Shown: one piece after another, positions 21,548 to 31,129 of the stretch
Position numbering within the stretch: the first letter of the stretch is position 1
Layout: each line of letters opens with the position of its first letter
Source: an uncultured Collinsella sp.
GTDB taxonomy: Bacteria > Actinomycetota > Coriobacteriia > Coriobacteriales > Coriobacteriaceae
Assembly: GCA_959596495.1 (NCBI GenBank)
Contig: CAUFXK010000007.1
Location: forward strand, 1-43,675
Direction of reading: 5' to 3'
DNA length: 43,675 nucleotides
Notes under the pieces: generated by a model
Told to the model about the DNA's origin: nothing
Databases searched by the model: none
The model's input: only the letters and a program-made list of their open reading frames with translations
Position numbers and translations under genes: made by a program

Positions 21548-23770
21548 ATGGAGAAGCACAAAGTGATCTGCCCGTATTGCGGCGCCGGTTGCCAGTTTAA
21601 CCTCCTGGTCCAAAACGGCCAGGTCGTGGGTACCGAACCGCTCAACGGCATCACCAATCAGGGCGAGCTGTGCCTTAAGGGCATGAGCGGCTACGACTTC
21701 ATCAACGACACCAAGATCTTGACTCCTCGCGTACTGCACCCGATGATCCGCCGCACCAAGGGCGCGGATCTTGAGCGCGTAAGCTGGGACGAGGCACTGG
21801 ATTTCACCGCATCTAAGATGCAGGCCATAATTGACGAATATGGTCCTAACGCTGTCATGACCACCGGCTCTTCGCGAGGCGGCGGCAATGAGGCGAACTA
21901 CGTCATGCAGAAGTTTACGCGTGCGTGCATCGGCACCCACAGCGTGGACAACTGCGCCCGTACTTGACACGGCCCTACTGTCCTCGGTCTGATGGACACG
22001 GTTGGTTCAGGTTGCATGTCATGCTCCATCCCCGGTATGGAGGATGCGGGCTGCATTTTCCTCTTCGGCTATAACCCTGCCGATTCGCACCCCATCGTCG
22101 CAAGGCGTATCGTGCGAGCCAAAGAAAAGGGTTGCAAGATCATCGTCGCCGACCCGCGCCATATCGAAACCGCGCGTATCGCCGATCTCTACCTTCCGAT
22201 CAAGAACGGTTGCAATGTTGCGTTCCTCAACGCCTTTGCCAACTGTCTGGTCAATGATGGCCTCTACGACAAGGAATTCGTCGCCGAGCACACGAACGGC
22301 TTTGACGAGTGGTGGGAGACCATCAAGAACTACACTCCCGAATCCGTACAGGACATCACGGGTGTCGATCCCGCGCTGATCCACCAAGCTGCCGAGATGT
22401 ACGCCACGGCGAAGCCTTCTGCCATCATTGGCTGGGGCATGGGCGTATGCCAGCAGAAGCAGAACCTGAAGACGGTGCACACCATCGCCTCCATCGCCTG
22501 CGTTGCCGGCCAGATCGGCAAACCCAATTCCGGCCTCGCGCCCGTGCGCGGTCAGAACAACGTCCAGGGCTCCTGCGATATGGGCATGCTGCCCAACCTG
22601 TACCCTGGCTACCAGAAAGTCACCGATCCCGCCGCTCGCGCCAAGTTTGCCAAGGCTTGGGGCGTGCCCGAGGAAAAGCTTCCGCTCGAGGAGGGCTACA
22701 AGCTCACCGACCTGGGCCACCTGGTCGACGAGGGCAAGGTGCACTGCTTCTACAACTACGGTGAGGACCCGGTCCAGACCGAGCCCGATTCGGCCGGTAT
22801 GCGCAAGACGCTCTCCGAGCTGGATCTGTTCATCTGCCAGGACATCTTTATGACGCAGACGACCATGCTCGCCGACGTCATCCTGCCCGCTACCTCTTGG
22901 GGCGAGCACGAGGGTGTCTTTACCGCATCCGACCGTAGCTTCCAGCACTTTGACGCGGCCGTTCCGCCCAAGGGCGAGTGCCGCCACGACTGGGAGATCT
23001 TCGCGGACCTGTCTACGCGCATGGGCTACCCCATGCACTACGACAACACCGAGCAGATCTGGAACGAGTGCATTAGCCTGTGCCCCAACTTTGTGGGCGC
23101 GACCTACGAGAAGATGGCTCCCGAGGGCGGTTACGCCCAGTGGCCGGTCAAGAGCACCGATGTGAACGACCACGGCACGGCCGACATGTTCGCTGGTGGC
23201 AAGTTTACCACCAAGGACGGCCGCGCCAACCTGATGGCGCACGACTGGGAGGCACCCTCCGAGCTTCCCGACGATGAGTACCCGCTCATCCTGTGCACCG
23301 TCCGCGAGGTCGGCCACTACAGCTGCCGTTCGATGACCGGCAACTGCAAGACGCTGGCGCTGCTCGCCGACGAGCCCGGTTTTGTCCGCATGAATCCCGC
23401 GGACGCCCAGGCACGCGGTATCAAGAACGGCGACATCGTCTCGATTCACAGCCGCCGCGGCCAGGTATACAGCCGCGCCGACGTGAGCGACCGTATCAAC
23501 AAGGGCACGGTCTATATGACCTACCAGTGGTGGATCGGCAAGTGCAACGAGCTGACCATGCACAAGGTCGACCCGGTCTCGCACACGCCCGAGGACAAGT
23601 TCTCCGCCTGCCAGGTCGACGCCATTGCCGACCAGGTTTGGGCAGAGGGCGAGGTGGAGCGTCAATACACCGAGCTCAAACAGGCTCTGGTCGACGCCGC
23701 CGCTCCCCAGGACGTTGAGCCCGGCGCCGCCAAGTTCGACGACGAGACGCACGTGAATCAAATCGTGTAG
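21548..23770 (+). CDS. fdhF: Formate dehydrogenase H, selenocysteine-containing (UGA at residue 140)
   Basis: Cytoplasmic Mo/W-bis-PGD enzyme that oxidises formate to CO2 and passes electrons to the hydrogenase through the ferredoxin subunits. The ORF is interrupted by TGA at 21965-21967, read as Sec140 in DNCART-Sec-HGPTV, the same residue number and context as E. coli FdhF with the catalytic His after it. The N-terminal cluster Cys are at 8, 11, 15 and 42 (CPYCGAGC ... ELCLKG), again identical to the E. coli numbers, followed by Lys44. The protein is 740 residues including Sec; E. coli has 715. There is no signal peptide. GGAAGGAGGG precedes the ATG. Naive gene calls would split it at TGA into 21548-21967 and a piece starting at 21992. 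Confidence 0.96.
21965..21998 (+). promoter_or_regulatory. SECIS hairpin of fdhF
   Basis: After UGA, TGTCC (21979-21983) pairs with GGACA (21994-21998) around a 10-base loop TCGGTCTGAT. The GGU of the loop is at bases 22-24 counted from the U of UGA, the same offset as in E. coli fdhF, and the first 11 bases (UGACACGGCCC) are the same. Confidence 0.82.
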
Positions 23771-23791
23771 TCCCGTTCTCGTTGGCTTTTT

Positions 23792-23826
23792 GGGCCGGGC
23801 GTCCCGTACGTTCGGGAGCCCGGCCC
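23792..23826 (+). promoter_or_regulatory. Strong hairpin between fdhF and the hycB-like gene
   Basis: GGGCCGGGC (23792-23800) pairs with GCCCGGCCC (23818-23826), with an inner TCCCG/CGGGA stem, followed by GTTATTTTG. It is either a partial terminator/attenuator or an RNA-processing and stability stem that sets the ratio of FdhF to hydrogenase subunits. Confidence 0.65.
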
Positions 23827-23848
23827 GTTATTTTGAAAGGAAGTGGGG

Positions 23849-24466
23849 ATGAACCGCTTCATCGACATCAACCCGGAGAGGTGCATCGGCTGCGGAACAT
23901 GCCAGTCCGCCTGTGCCGACGCCCACCGGATGCAGGGTCTTCAGGATACGCCGCGCCTGGCGCTCGTGAAGACCGGCGGTATTTCGGCCGCCCTTGCCTG
24001 CCACCATTGCGAGGGTGCCCCCTGCGCTGAGGTTTGCCCGGTGAATGCCATCGAGCACGATGGCGATCGCATCCACGTCAAGGAGCAGGAGTGCATCGGG
24101 TGCAGGCTGTGCGCCATCGCATGCCCCTTCGGAGCCATCCATCCCGATGGCACGTCTATCGCCGGTGTCGCAGGCATGTGCGATCCGACGCCTTCGTATC
24201 CTAAGTCCCTGAGCAGCCTACTTACGTGGGCTCCCGGCCAGTACACCTGCGCTGTCAAGTGCGACCTGTGCGCCTTCGATCCGGACGGCCCGCATTGTGT
24301 GGCGGCGTGCCCCACCAAGGCGCTGACCGTCATGGGTGGCGCGGCCGATCGCGAGCTCGACGAGGCCAAGCGCCTGCGCTCGATCGAAAACGGTCCGGTC
24401 GTCGACGTTACCGCTGTGGCCCAGGGCCTGTCCGAGAAAGCAGAAGGGAGCGTAAACAATGGATAG
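23849..24466 (+). CDS. HycB/HydN-like 4Fe-4S ferredoxin subunit
   Basis: A 205-residue electron carrier with four [4Fe-4S] Cys groups: CIGCGTCQSACADAH, CHHCEGAPCAEVCPVNAI, CIGCRLCAIACPFGAI and CDLCAFDPDGPHCVAACPTKAL, with an insert of about 25 residues before the last. It is homologous to HydN at 20953. As the gene next to the membrane subunits it probably takes the HycB/HyfA role, docking FdhF onto the hydrogenase. AAAGGAAG precedes ATG at 23849. Its last codons overlap the start of hyfB by 8 bases, so translation is coupled. Confidence 0.87.
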   Translation: MNRFIDINPERCIGCGTCQSACADAHRMQGLQDTPRLALVKTGGISAALACHHCEGAPCAEVCPVNAIEHDGDRIHVKEQECIGCRLCAIACPFGAIHPDGTSIAGVAGMCDPTPSYPKSLSSLLTWAPGQYTCAVKCDLCAFDPDGPHCVAACPTKALTVMGGAADRELDEAKRLRSIENGPVVDVTAVAQGLSEKAEGSVNNG

Positions 24467-26477
24467 CATGACGCTGTTTATCGCATCGCTTGCCGTCTCG
24501 TGCATCGGTGCGCTCGCCTCGGTTCTGCTGATCAAGGCCGATAACGCCGCCAAGACCGCCGGCTGCCTTATCGGCGCCGTCGCGGCCGTGCTGTCGTTCA
24601 TCGCGGGCCTCGAGGCCGTGCTTGGCGACGTTTCGTCCCTCAACACGGTCTTCTTCTTCCCGTTCGCCCGTCTCGAGCTCTTGCTTAACGGCCTTGCGGG
24701 CCTGATCGTGGTCCTCATCTCGATCCTCGCCTTTGCGGGCTTCATCTACGGTCTGTCCTACTTCGACGAGTACCCGGGCAAGGTCGGGCGCGCCGGCTTC
24801 TTCATGAACACCTTCGTCGCCTCGATGATGCTCGTCATCACCGCCGACAACGTGTTCTGGTTCCTGGTCGCCTTTGAGCTCATGTCCCTCACGAGCTACT
24901 TCCTTGTCGTCATTGAGGAAAACAAGAACTCCATCAAGGGCGGTTGGCTCTACTTCGTCATCGCGCACGTGGGCTTCGTCCTCATCATGGCGAGCTTCCT
25001 GCTCATGACCAACGGCGTGGGCGGTTCCTTCAGCTTCAGTGATTTCCGTACGCATGACTTTGGACCCGCCATCTCCTCCGTGTGCTTCGTCCTCGCGTTC
25101 TTCGGATTTGGCGCAAAGGCCGGTATCATCCCGCTGCACTCTTGGCTGCCCCAGGCGCACCCCGAGGCGCCGTCCAACGTGTCCGCCCTTATGTCCGGCG
25201 GCATGATCAAGATCGGCATCCTGGGAATCCTCAAGGTCGGTCTCGACCTGCTCGCGGGTTCGGGCGTCCAGCTCTGGTGGGGCCTCATGGTCCTGGTCTT
25301 TGGATCCATCTCCTCGGTCCTGGGCGTCGTCTACGCCCTCCACGAGCACGACATCAAGCGCCTGCTGGCCTATCACTCCGTCGAGAACATTGGCATCATC
25401 TTGCTCGGTGTCGGCGCGTCCATGACGGCGCACGCCCTGGGCAACGACGTCATCGCGACGATCGCGCTCATGGCCGCCCTCTACCACACGCTCAACCACG
25501 CCATGTTCAAGGGCGAGCTGTTCCTCGGCGCGGGCTCCCTGCTCTATGCCACGGGTACGCGCAACATGGAGAAGATGGGCGGTCTGTTCCGCCGCATGCC
25601 GGTCACGGCCGTCTGCTTCCTCATCGGCGCTCTTGCCATCTCGGCCATCCCGCCGCTCAACGGCTTCGTTTCCGAGTGGTTCACCTACCAGTCCCTGTTC
25701 AACATCTCGACGCTCTCCGACCCGGTCGTCATGGTGTTCGCCGTCGCCTCCGCGGCCGCGCTCGCCATCACCGGTGCCCTGGCCGTTACGTGCTTCGTGA
25801 AGGCCTACGGCGTCTCGTTCGCGAGCAGCCCGCGTTCCCAGGAGGCTGCGAACGCCAAGGAGTCCCCGGCTCCGATGTTGTTCTCGCAGATGCTCCTCGC
25901 GGCCATCTGCGTGGTGCTGGGAATCGGCTCTCCCGTCATCGCCCCGGTTCTGGGCGACGTCGCCCAGAGCGTGCTTGCCGGCTCCGCCGTCACGGCCACC
26001 TCGGGCGTGTCTCTGGTGAACGAGATTTCCGGTGCCGCCACCTCCACCCCCGCGATCGCCATCGCGCTCGTGGTCCTCACCGGCCTCGCGTTCGTGTTGA
26101 GGTTCTGCCTCGGCACCAAGGCCCCCGCTAAGAAGACCGACCCTTGGGCGTGCGGCTACGAGCCCAACGAGCACATGCCCGTCGTCGCCACGAGCTTCGC
26201 GTCCGACGTCGAGCTCTTCATGGGCCCGCTCTACACCCTGCGCGAGGTATGCACCAAGATCTGCTGGTCCATCGCGCACGTGTTCCAGAAGCTCACCGGT
26301 GTCGCCCAGGGCGTCGAGCCCCTGCCCGACCGTTTCCTGGTCGATGCACCGAGCGAGGGTGCCGACAAGCTGGCCGGCCTTGCCTCCAAGATCGAGGGCG
26401 GCAACTACTCCGTATACATCTGCTACATCGTCGCGGCGCTCGTGGTTTTCCTCGTGCTCGCCGTGGTCATGGTCTAG
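24459..26477 (+). CDS. hyfB: Hydrogenase-4 component B / HycC-like membrane antiporter subunit
   Basis: A large integral membrane protein (672 residues, about 16 hydrophobic helices) of the NuoL/MrpA-type antiporter family. Such subunits move protons or sodium in complex I and group 4 hydrogenases. Features: FELMSLTSYFLVV, KAGIIPLHSWLPQAHPEAPSNVSALMSGGMIKIG (the conserved proton-antiporter signature with Lys and His) and HDIKRLLAYHSVENIGII. A soluble C-terminal segment with WACGYEPNEHMPV, typical of HyfB/HycC, precedes the last helix. It starts within the end of the ferredoxin gene. HyfB is preferred to HycC because hyfD, E and F follow. Confidence 0.9.
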   Translation: MDSMTLFIASLAVSCIGALASVLLIKADNAAKTAGCLIGAVAAVLSFIAGLEAVLGDVSSLNTVFFFPFARLELLLNGLAGLIVVLISILAFAGFIYGLSYFDEYPGKVGRAGFFMNTFVASMMLVITADNVFWFLVAFELMSLTSYFLVVIEENKNSIKGGWLYFVIAHVGFVLIMASFLLMTNGVGGSFSFSDFRTHDFGPAISSVCFVLAFFGFGAKAGIIPLHSWLPQAHPEAPSNVSALMSGGMIKIGILGILKVGLDLLAGSGVQLWWGLMVLVFGSISSVLGVVYALHEHDIKRLLAYHSVENIGIILLGVGASMTAHALGNDVIATIALMAALYHTLNHAMFKGELFLGAGSLLYATGTRNMEKMGGLFRRMPVTAVCFLIGALAISAIPPLNGFVSEWFTYQSLFNISTLSDPVVMVFAVASAAALAITGALAVTCFVKAYGVSFASSPRSQEAANAKESPAPMLFSQMLLAAICVVLGIGSPVIAPVLGDVAQSVLAGSAVTATSGVSLVNEISGAATSTPAIAIALVVLTGLAFVLRFCLGTKAPAKKTDPWACGYEPNEHMPVVATSFASDVELFMGPLYTLREVCTKICWSIAHVFQKLTGVAQGVEPLPDRFLVDAPSEGADKLAGLASKIEGGNYSVYICYIVAALVVFLVLAVVMV

Positions 26478-26494
26478 AGAGGGGAGAGGATATT

Positions 26495-27418
26495 ATGAAC
26501 ATCGTTCTTGCGATGGCGCAGGGCCTCGTGGTCATGCTGGTCGCGCCCTTCTTCTCCGGCCTCGCCCGTGTGATTCGCGCGAAGATGCACAATCGCCGCG
26601 GTCCGTCCATCCTTCAGGATTACCGGGACCTCGCGAAGCTCATGGCGCGTCCCGAGTCCGTGAGTTCCGACTCGAGCTTCGTGCTGCGCATCATGCCGCC
26701 GCTGTTCCTCGCGGTGTCGTTCATGCTCGCCATGGGTCTGCCCATGTTCACGCTCGAGAGCCCCATGCCCGTCTTTGGTGACGCCATCACCATCATGTAC
26801 GCGCTCGCGCTGTCCCGCTTCTTCTTCGCACTGTCCGGCGTGGATTCCTCCAACGCCTACGCGGGCTTCGGCGGTATCCGCGAGCTGCTCATGAGCGTGC
26901 TCATCGAGCCGTCCATGCTCATCGCGCTGTTCACCGTCGCCATCGTGTGCGGCTCCACGGACATTGCGACCATGGGCCAGCACATCGTTACGGGCAACGT
27001 CTCGAGCGTCGTCGCCGTTATCCTCGCCGGCGTCGCCTTCGCGGCCGCCTGTTACATGGAGCTCGGCAAGCTTCCGTTCGATCAGGCCGAAGCCGAGCAG
27101 GAGCTCCAGGAGGGCCCGCTCGCCGAGCTCTCCGGCCCGTCCCTGGCCATGATGAAGCTCGCCATGGGCATGAAGCAGGTCGTGGTCGTCGCTTGGTTCA
27201 CCTCCATCTTCATCCCCTGGGGAGAGCCCGCGACCATCGGCGTCACCGCTCTCGTGGGCGCCGTCGTCTTCCTCGTCAAGTGCCTGGTCGATTTCGTCGT
27301 CTGCGGCGTGCTCGAGAACTCCGTTTCCCGTTCGCGCTTCAAGGTGCTCGGTAACCAGACCTGGGCCGTCGTCGGCATCGCGGTCCTCGCGTTCGTCTTC
27401 GTCGTCGTAGGCGTGTAG
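26495..27418 (+). CDS. hyfC: Hydrogenase-4 component C / HycD-like (NuoH-type) membrane subunit
   Basis: A 307-residue membrane protein with about eight helices, homologous to NuoH, which joins the peripheral hydrogenase arm to the antiporter-like subunits. Characteristic pieces: GLARVIRAKMHNRRGPSILQDYRDLAKLM near the N-terminus, VDSSNAYAGFGGIRELLMSVLIEPSML, and LGKLPFDQAEAEQELQEGPLAELSGPSLAMMK, the acidic cytoplasmic loop of this family. ATG follows GGGGAGAGG. It lies 17 bases after hyfB and 16 before hyfD. Confidence 0.92.
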   Translation: MNIVLAMAQGLVVMLVAPFFSGLARVIRAKMHNRRGPSILQDYRDLAKLMARPESVSSDSSFVLRIMPPLFLAVSFMLAMGLPMFTLESPMPVFGDAITIMYALALSRFFFALSGVDSSNAYAGFGGIRELLMSVLIEPSMLIALFTVAIVCGSTDIATMGQHIVTGNVSSVVAVILAGVAFAAACYMELGKLPFDQAEAEQELQEGPLAELSGPSLAMMKLAMGMKQVVVVAWFTSIFIPWGEPATIGVTALVGAVVFLVKCLVDFVVCGVLENSVSRSRFKVLGNQTWAVVGIAVLAFVFVVVGV

Positions 27419-27434
27419 GGAGAAGGGAGAAACT

Positions 27435-28892
27435 ATGTCAATCGAATCGAGCTTGTCCCTCTTTGCCATGGTGGCAATCGCCGTCCCCATGCTGGGCTCC
27501 CTGCTCATCGTCATGCTGCCGCGTCCCTACGCTAAATGGATCTGCGCCTTTGCCGGCGGCATCGCCACGGTCGCTTCCGTTGGCTTGGCCGCGACGTTTG
27601 CCGGAAACGGCATGAACGCGGTCGATGTAACCTGGGCGAGTATGGGTCAGACCTTGGTCATGGGCTTCATATTCGACCGGATGAGCACGCTGCTCGCACC
27701 CGCGTTCGTCGCTATCGGTCTGCTCGTCGTCATCTATTCGTTCCCGTATATGAGCGATAAGAACAAGGAGCATCCCGACGCGCCCCGTCGTCGCTTCTAC
27801 GTGTACTTCTCCACGTTCATCGGCGCCATGGCCGGTCTCGCCTACAGCTCCACCATCGTCGGCCAGCTCGTTTTCTTCGAGATCACCGGCGTGTGCTCCT
27901 GGGGCCTCATCAGCTACTACATGACGCCCACGGCCAAGAAGGCCGGTATGAAGGCACTCATCATCACCCACATCGGCGCTCTGGGACTCTACATCGGCGC
28001 GGCCTTCCTGTTCGCCGGAACCGGCACGTTCGCGCTGAGCGCGATCTCCCAGCTCGATTCCGGTATGAAGACCGTCGTGCTGCTGCTCATCCTGTTCGCC
28101 GCTTGGGCCAAGTCCGCCCAGTTCCCGCTCTACATGTGGCTGCCCTCCGCAATGGAGGCCCCCACGCCCGTTTCCGCCTACCTCCATGGCGCGTCTATGG
28201 TTAAGGTCGGCGTGTGCGTGTTCGCCCGCGCTCTTGCGAGCGCCGGCGATATCCCCGAGATCGTCGGTTGGGTCGCCATCATCGACGCCGTCGTGACCAT
28301 GCTCTTCGGCTTCCTCATGTATCTGCCCCAGAAGGATATGAAGCGCCTGCTCGCCTTCTCGACGATCGCGCAGCTCGCCTACGTGTTCTTCGGCCTGGGC
28401 CTCTCCGTGTTCGGAAGCCAAATGGCGTTCAACGGCGCCGTCGAGCACATCTTCAACCACGCGTTCACCAAGACCCTGTTCTTCCTCATCGCCGGCTCCC
28501 TCAGCTTCACGCTGGGAACCCGTATGTTGCCCAAGATCCAGGGCCTCATGAAGAAGTACCCGGTCACGGGCGTGGGTTTCGCGGTCGCCGCGACCGCAAT
28601 CGCCGGCGTGCCCCCCATGAGCACGTTCTTCTCCAAGTTCCAGATTATTTCCGGTGGCTTCGCGGTTGGTGCTTCCAACACGGTCATCTTCGTCCTCGTG
28701 TGCGTCATGGTCGTCGAGACCGTCGCCACCTTCGCATGGTTCCTGCGTTGGATGGGTAAGGTCCTGCCCGGTGAGCCGAGCGAGACCGTGGCCGCCGGCC
28801 AGCCCCTTCCGCGCGCCATGGCGTTCGTGTTCGTCGTCCTCATGATCATGGTCGTCGCCGCCGGTCCTCTGTCCTCTAGTTGGATGGGTTAG
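27435..28892 (+). CDS. hyfD: Hydrogenase-4 component D (antiporter-like membrane subunit)
   Basis: A 485-residue NuoL/M/N-type membrane protein. It shows FFEITGVCSWGLISYYMTP, AKSAQFPLYMWLPSAMEAPTPVSAYLHGASMVKVG (antiporter signature with Lys residues on the proton path) and KDMKRLLAFSTIAQLAYVFFGLG. HyfD has no counterpart in the E. coli formate hydrogenlyase-1 (hyc) operon. Its presence, with hyfE and hyfF, marks the larger hydrogenase-4/FHL-2 architecture and a higher potential for ion pumping. GGAGAAGGGAG precedes the ATG. Confidence 0.9.
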   Translation: MSIESSLSLFAMVAIAVPMLGSLLIVMLPRPYAKWICAFAGGIATVASVGLAATFAGNGMNAVDVTWASMGQTLVMGFIFDRMSTLLAPAFVAIGLLVVIYSFPYMSDKNKEHPDAPRRRFYVYFSTFIGAMAGLAYSSTIVGQLVFFEITGVCSWGLISYYMTPTAKKAGMKALIITHIGALGLYIGAAFLFAGTGTFALSAISQLDSGMKTVVLLLILFAAWAKSAQFPLYMWLPSAMEAPTPVSAYLHGASMVKVGVCVFARALASAGDIPEIVGWVAIIDAVVTMLFGFLMYLPQKDMKRLLAFSTIAQLAYVFFGLGLSVFGSQMAFNGAVEHIFNHAFTKTLFFLIAGSLSFTLGTRMLPKIQGLMKKYPVTGVGFAVAATAIAGVPPMSTFFSKFQIISGGFAVGASNTVIFVLVCVMVVETVATFAWFLRWMGKVLPGEPSETVAAGQPLPRAMAFVFVVLMIMVVAAGPLSSSWMG

Positions 28893-28902
28893 GAGGTAGG
28901 AC

Positions 28903-29556
28903 ATGGGTTATTCGTTAGTCAATATCCTGGGCGGTCTTCTGATCGTGACCTCCACCATGGTGGTCGTCTCGAAGACCATCCCGTCCGCCATCAAGTGGTA
29001 CGCGATCCAGTCGGTTGTCCTGGTGGGCGTGCTGCTCACCCTGGGCCTCACCACCGGTGCCACCGAGCTTCTCATGTGGGCCGCGTCGGCCTTCGTCACC
29101 AAGGTGATCCTCGTTCCGTTCATTCTCAACCGTGCCTACAAAAAGATGGGTTCGCCTGCCGATAGCACGCTGACCTCCTCCGTCAAGCCGGCCTGGACCA
29201 TCATCCTCACCGGTCTGGAGGTGGCCATCTGCTTCGCGGTGGTCACGCGCCTGAGCCTGCCCACCGCTGAGGTGGCTACTCCGGCCCTCGCCATCAGCTT
29301 CGCGCACTTCTTCGTCGGCCTCACGTGCATCATCTCCCAGCGCAACATCCTCAAGCAAATCTTCGGGTACTGCCTTATGGAGAACGGTAGCCACGTGACG
29401 CTCGCCCTGCTCGCGCCCACGGCCCCCGAGATCATCGAGATCGGCATCGCCACCGACGCCATTTTCGCCGTCATCATCATGTCCGCCGTCGTCGTGAGGA
29501 TCTGGAACGACACCAAGTCGCTCGACTCCCACGACCTGACCGAATTGAAGGGGTAG
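28903..29556 (+). CDS. hyfE: Hydrogenase-4 component E (NuoK-like region)
   Basis: A 217-residue hydrophobic protein with about seven helices, matching HyfE in size and position between hyfD and hyfF. The segment ISQRNILKQIFGYCLMENGSHVTLALLAP resembles NuoK/MrpC-type helices with a conserved Glu. It forms part of the membrane arm. TTAGGAGGTAG, which includes the hyfD stop codon, is the ribosome-binding site. hyfF starts 3 bases after its stop. Confidence 0.88.
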   Translation: MGYSLVNILGGLLIVTSTMVVVSKTIPSAIKWYAIQSVVLVGVLLTLGLTTGATELLMWAASAFVTKVILVPFILNRAYKKMGSPADSTLTSSVKPAWTIILTGLEVAICFAVVTRLSLPTAEVATPALAISFAHFFVGLTCIISQRNILKQIFGYCLMENGSHVTLALLAPTAPEIIEIGIATDAIFAVIIMSAVVVRIWNDTKSLDSHDLTELKG

Positions 29557-29559
29557 GCC

Positions 29560-31125
29560 ATGGATGTTTCAATGCTGACGGTCGCCCTGCTCGCTTGTCC
29601 CCTCGTGTTCTCCCTGATTATGGCTGCGCTCCCCAAGACGACGTCCTACAGCGTCTTTGCGGGGCTCAACACCATCTCCGTCGCGGCGACCCTCGTCCTT
29701 TCGGTCGTCACCGCGGGAACCATGCTCTCGAGCGGGCAGAATATCGACGCTTTGGGCCTGTGGCTCCATCTCGATTCGCTCTCGTCGATCTTCGTCCTTC
29801 TGGTAGGCATCATCGGGTTCATCACCGGCGTGTACTCCATCTCCTATATCAAGATCGATATCAAGGAGAAGACCATGCCGGCCGAGCGCACCAAGCAGTA
29901 CTACGCGCTGTTTAGCCTGTTCGTTTTCACGATGCTGCTCGCCTGCCTGTCCAACAACATCATCCTCACCTGGGCGGCGGTCGAGGCCACCACGCTGTCG
30001 ACCGTGTTCCTCGTGGGCATCTACAAGAACAAGCAGGCGCTCGAGGCGTCTTGGAAGTACGCGATGGTCTGCACCGCCGGCGTGGCCTTCGGCCTGTTCG
30101 GCACGCTGCTCATCTACGCGAACGCCGCCGATATCATGCCCAACGCGCATGAGGCAGCCTTCCTCACCTCCATTATGCCCTACGCCGACCAGTTCGACCC
30201 GATGCTCGTGCGCCTCGCGTTCGCGTTCATCGTCATCGGCTTCGGCACCAAGGCGGGCCTGTTCCCCATGCACACTTGGCTGCCCGACGCGCACTCCCAG
30301 GCTCCGAGCCCGGTCTCCGCGCTGCTCTCGGGCGTGCTGCTCAAGTGCGCCATGCTGGTGATCATCCGCTTCTACTCCCTGTCCATCATCACGGTGGGCG
30401 ACACCTATCCGCGTACGCTCCTGCTCATCCTGGGCACGCTGTCCATCCTGGTGGCCGCCCTGTGCATCTTTAAGCAGGACGATATCAAGCGCCGCTTCGC
30501 GTACTCCTCCGTCGACAACGTCGGCGTGGTCGCGCTGTGCCTGGGTATCGGTGGTCCGCTCGGTATCGCCGCCTGCCTGCTGCACTGCATCTTCCACGGT
30601 TTCACGAAGGCGCTCGCCTTCTGCATGGCCGGTAACATCCAGCACATCTACCACACCCGCGACCTGAACAAGATCAAGGGCGTCGTCGAGATCGCTCCCG
30701 TCACGGCAGCGCTCACCATCATCGCCCTGCTCGCGCTCGCCGCCTTCCCGCCGTTCGCCCTGTTCATCTCCGAGTTCCTCACCTTCGTGGCCGGCATCCA
30801 GTCCGGTCCCATCTGGGTGGTCGTGCTCGTGGCCATTGGCCTCACCGGCGTGTACTTTGCCCTTACCGGCATCGCGCTCAAGTCCATCTTCGGCAAGGTG
30901 CCCGAGGGCATGAAGCGCCACGAGGTGCCCGCCCTTATGATCATCCCCGAGATCGCCCTCGCGATCGTGGTCATGTGGTTCGGTATCGCCACCCCGGTCG
31001 CCATCACGAGCGGCGTCGAGGATGCAACGTCCGTCGTTTTGAACCAGAGCGTCGAAGAGCTCCACGAGGCTCCTCTCTACCGCATGGTGTTCAGTTCCCA
31101 GACCAAGACAAGCGAGGTGAATTAG
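29560..31125 (+). CDS. hyfF: Hydrogenase-4 component F (antiporter-like membrane subunit)
   Basis: The third NuoL/M/N-type subunit, 521 residues with about 14 helices: LTWAAVEATTLSTVFLVGIYKN, GTKAGLFPMHTWLPDAHSQAPSPVSALLSGVLLKCAML (signature) and DDIKRRFAYSSVDNVGVVALCLG. Together with HyfB and HyfD it gives three candidate ion channels in the complex. The ATG follows the hyfE stop by 3 bases, with GAAGGGG upstream. The stop lies 4 bases before hycE/hyfG. Confidence 0.92.
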   Translation: MDVSMLTVALLACPLVFSLIMAALPKTTSYSVFAGLNTISVAATLVLSVVTAGTMLSSGQNIDALGLWLHLDSLSSIFVLLVGIIGFITGVYSISYIKIDIKEKTMPAERTKQYYALFSLFVFTMLLACLSNNIILTWAAVEATTLSTVFLVGIYKNKQALEASWKYAMVCTAGVAFGLFGTLLIYANAADIMPNAHEAAFLTSIMPYADQFDPMLVRLAFAFIVIGFGTKAGLFPMHTWLPDAHSQAPSPVSALLSGVLLKCAMLVIIRFYSLSIITVGDTYPRTLLLILGTLSILVAALCIFKQDDIKRRFAYSSVDNVGVVALCLGIGGPLGIAACLLHCIFHGFTKALAFCMAGNIQHIYHTRDLNKIKGVVEIAPVTAALTIIALLALAAFPPFALFISEFLTFVAGIQSGPIWVVVLVAIGLTGVYFALTGIALKSIFGKVPEGMKRHEVPALMIIPEIALAIVVMWFGIATPVAITSGVEDATSVVLNQSVEELHEAPLYRMVFSSQTKTSEVN

Positions 31126-31129
31126 CACC

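Noticed and set aside
21965..21967. TGA in fdhF taken as a gene break
   Set aside because: It is at residue 140 in the known selenocysteine context with a SECIS hairpin directly after; the downstream frame continues without a gap.
24408..26279. 623-codon open frame on the minus strand across hyfB
   Set aside because: It is antisense to a clearly conserved membrane protein. Its product is a Gly/Asp/Glu/Arg/His-rich string without hydrophobic core, typical of the mirror of a GC-rich gene. The same holds for minus-strand frames over fdhF (22019-23761), hyfD (27438-28904), hyfF (29569-31131) and hyfG (31349-33103).
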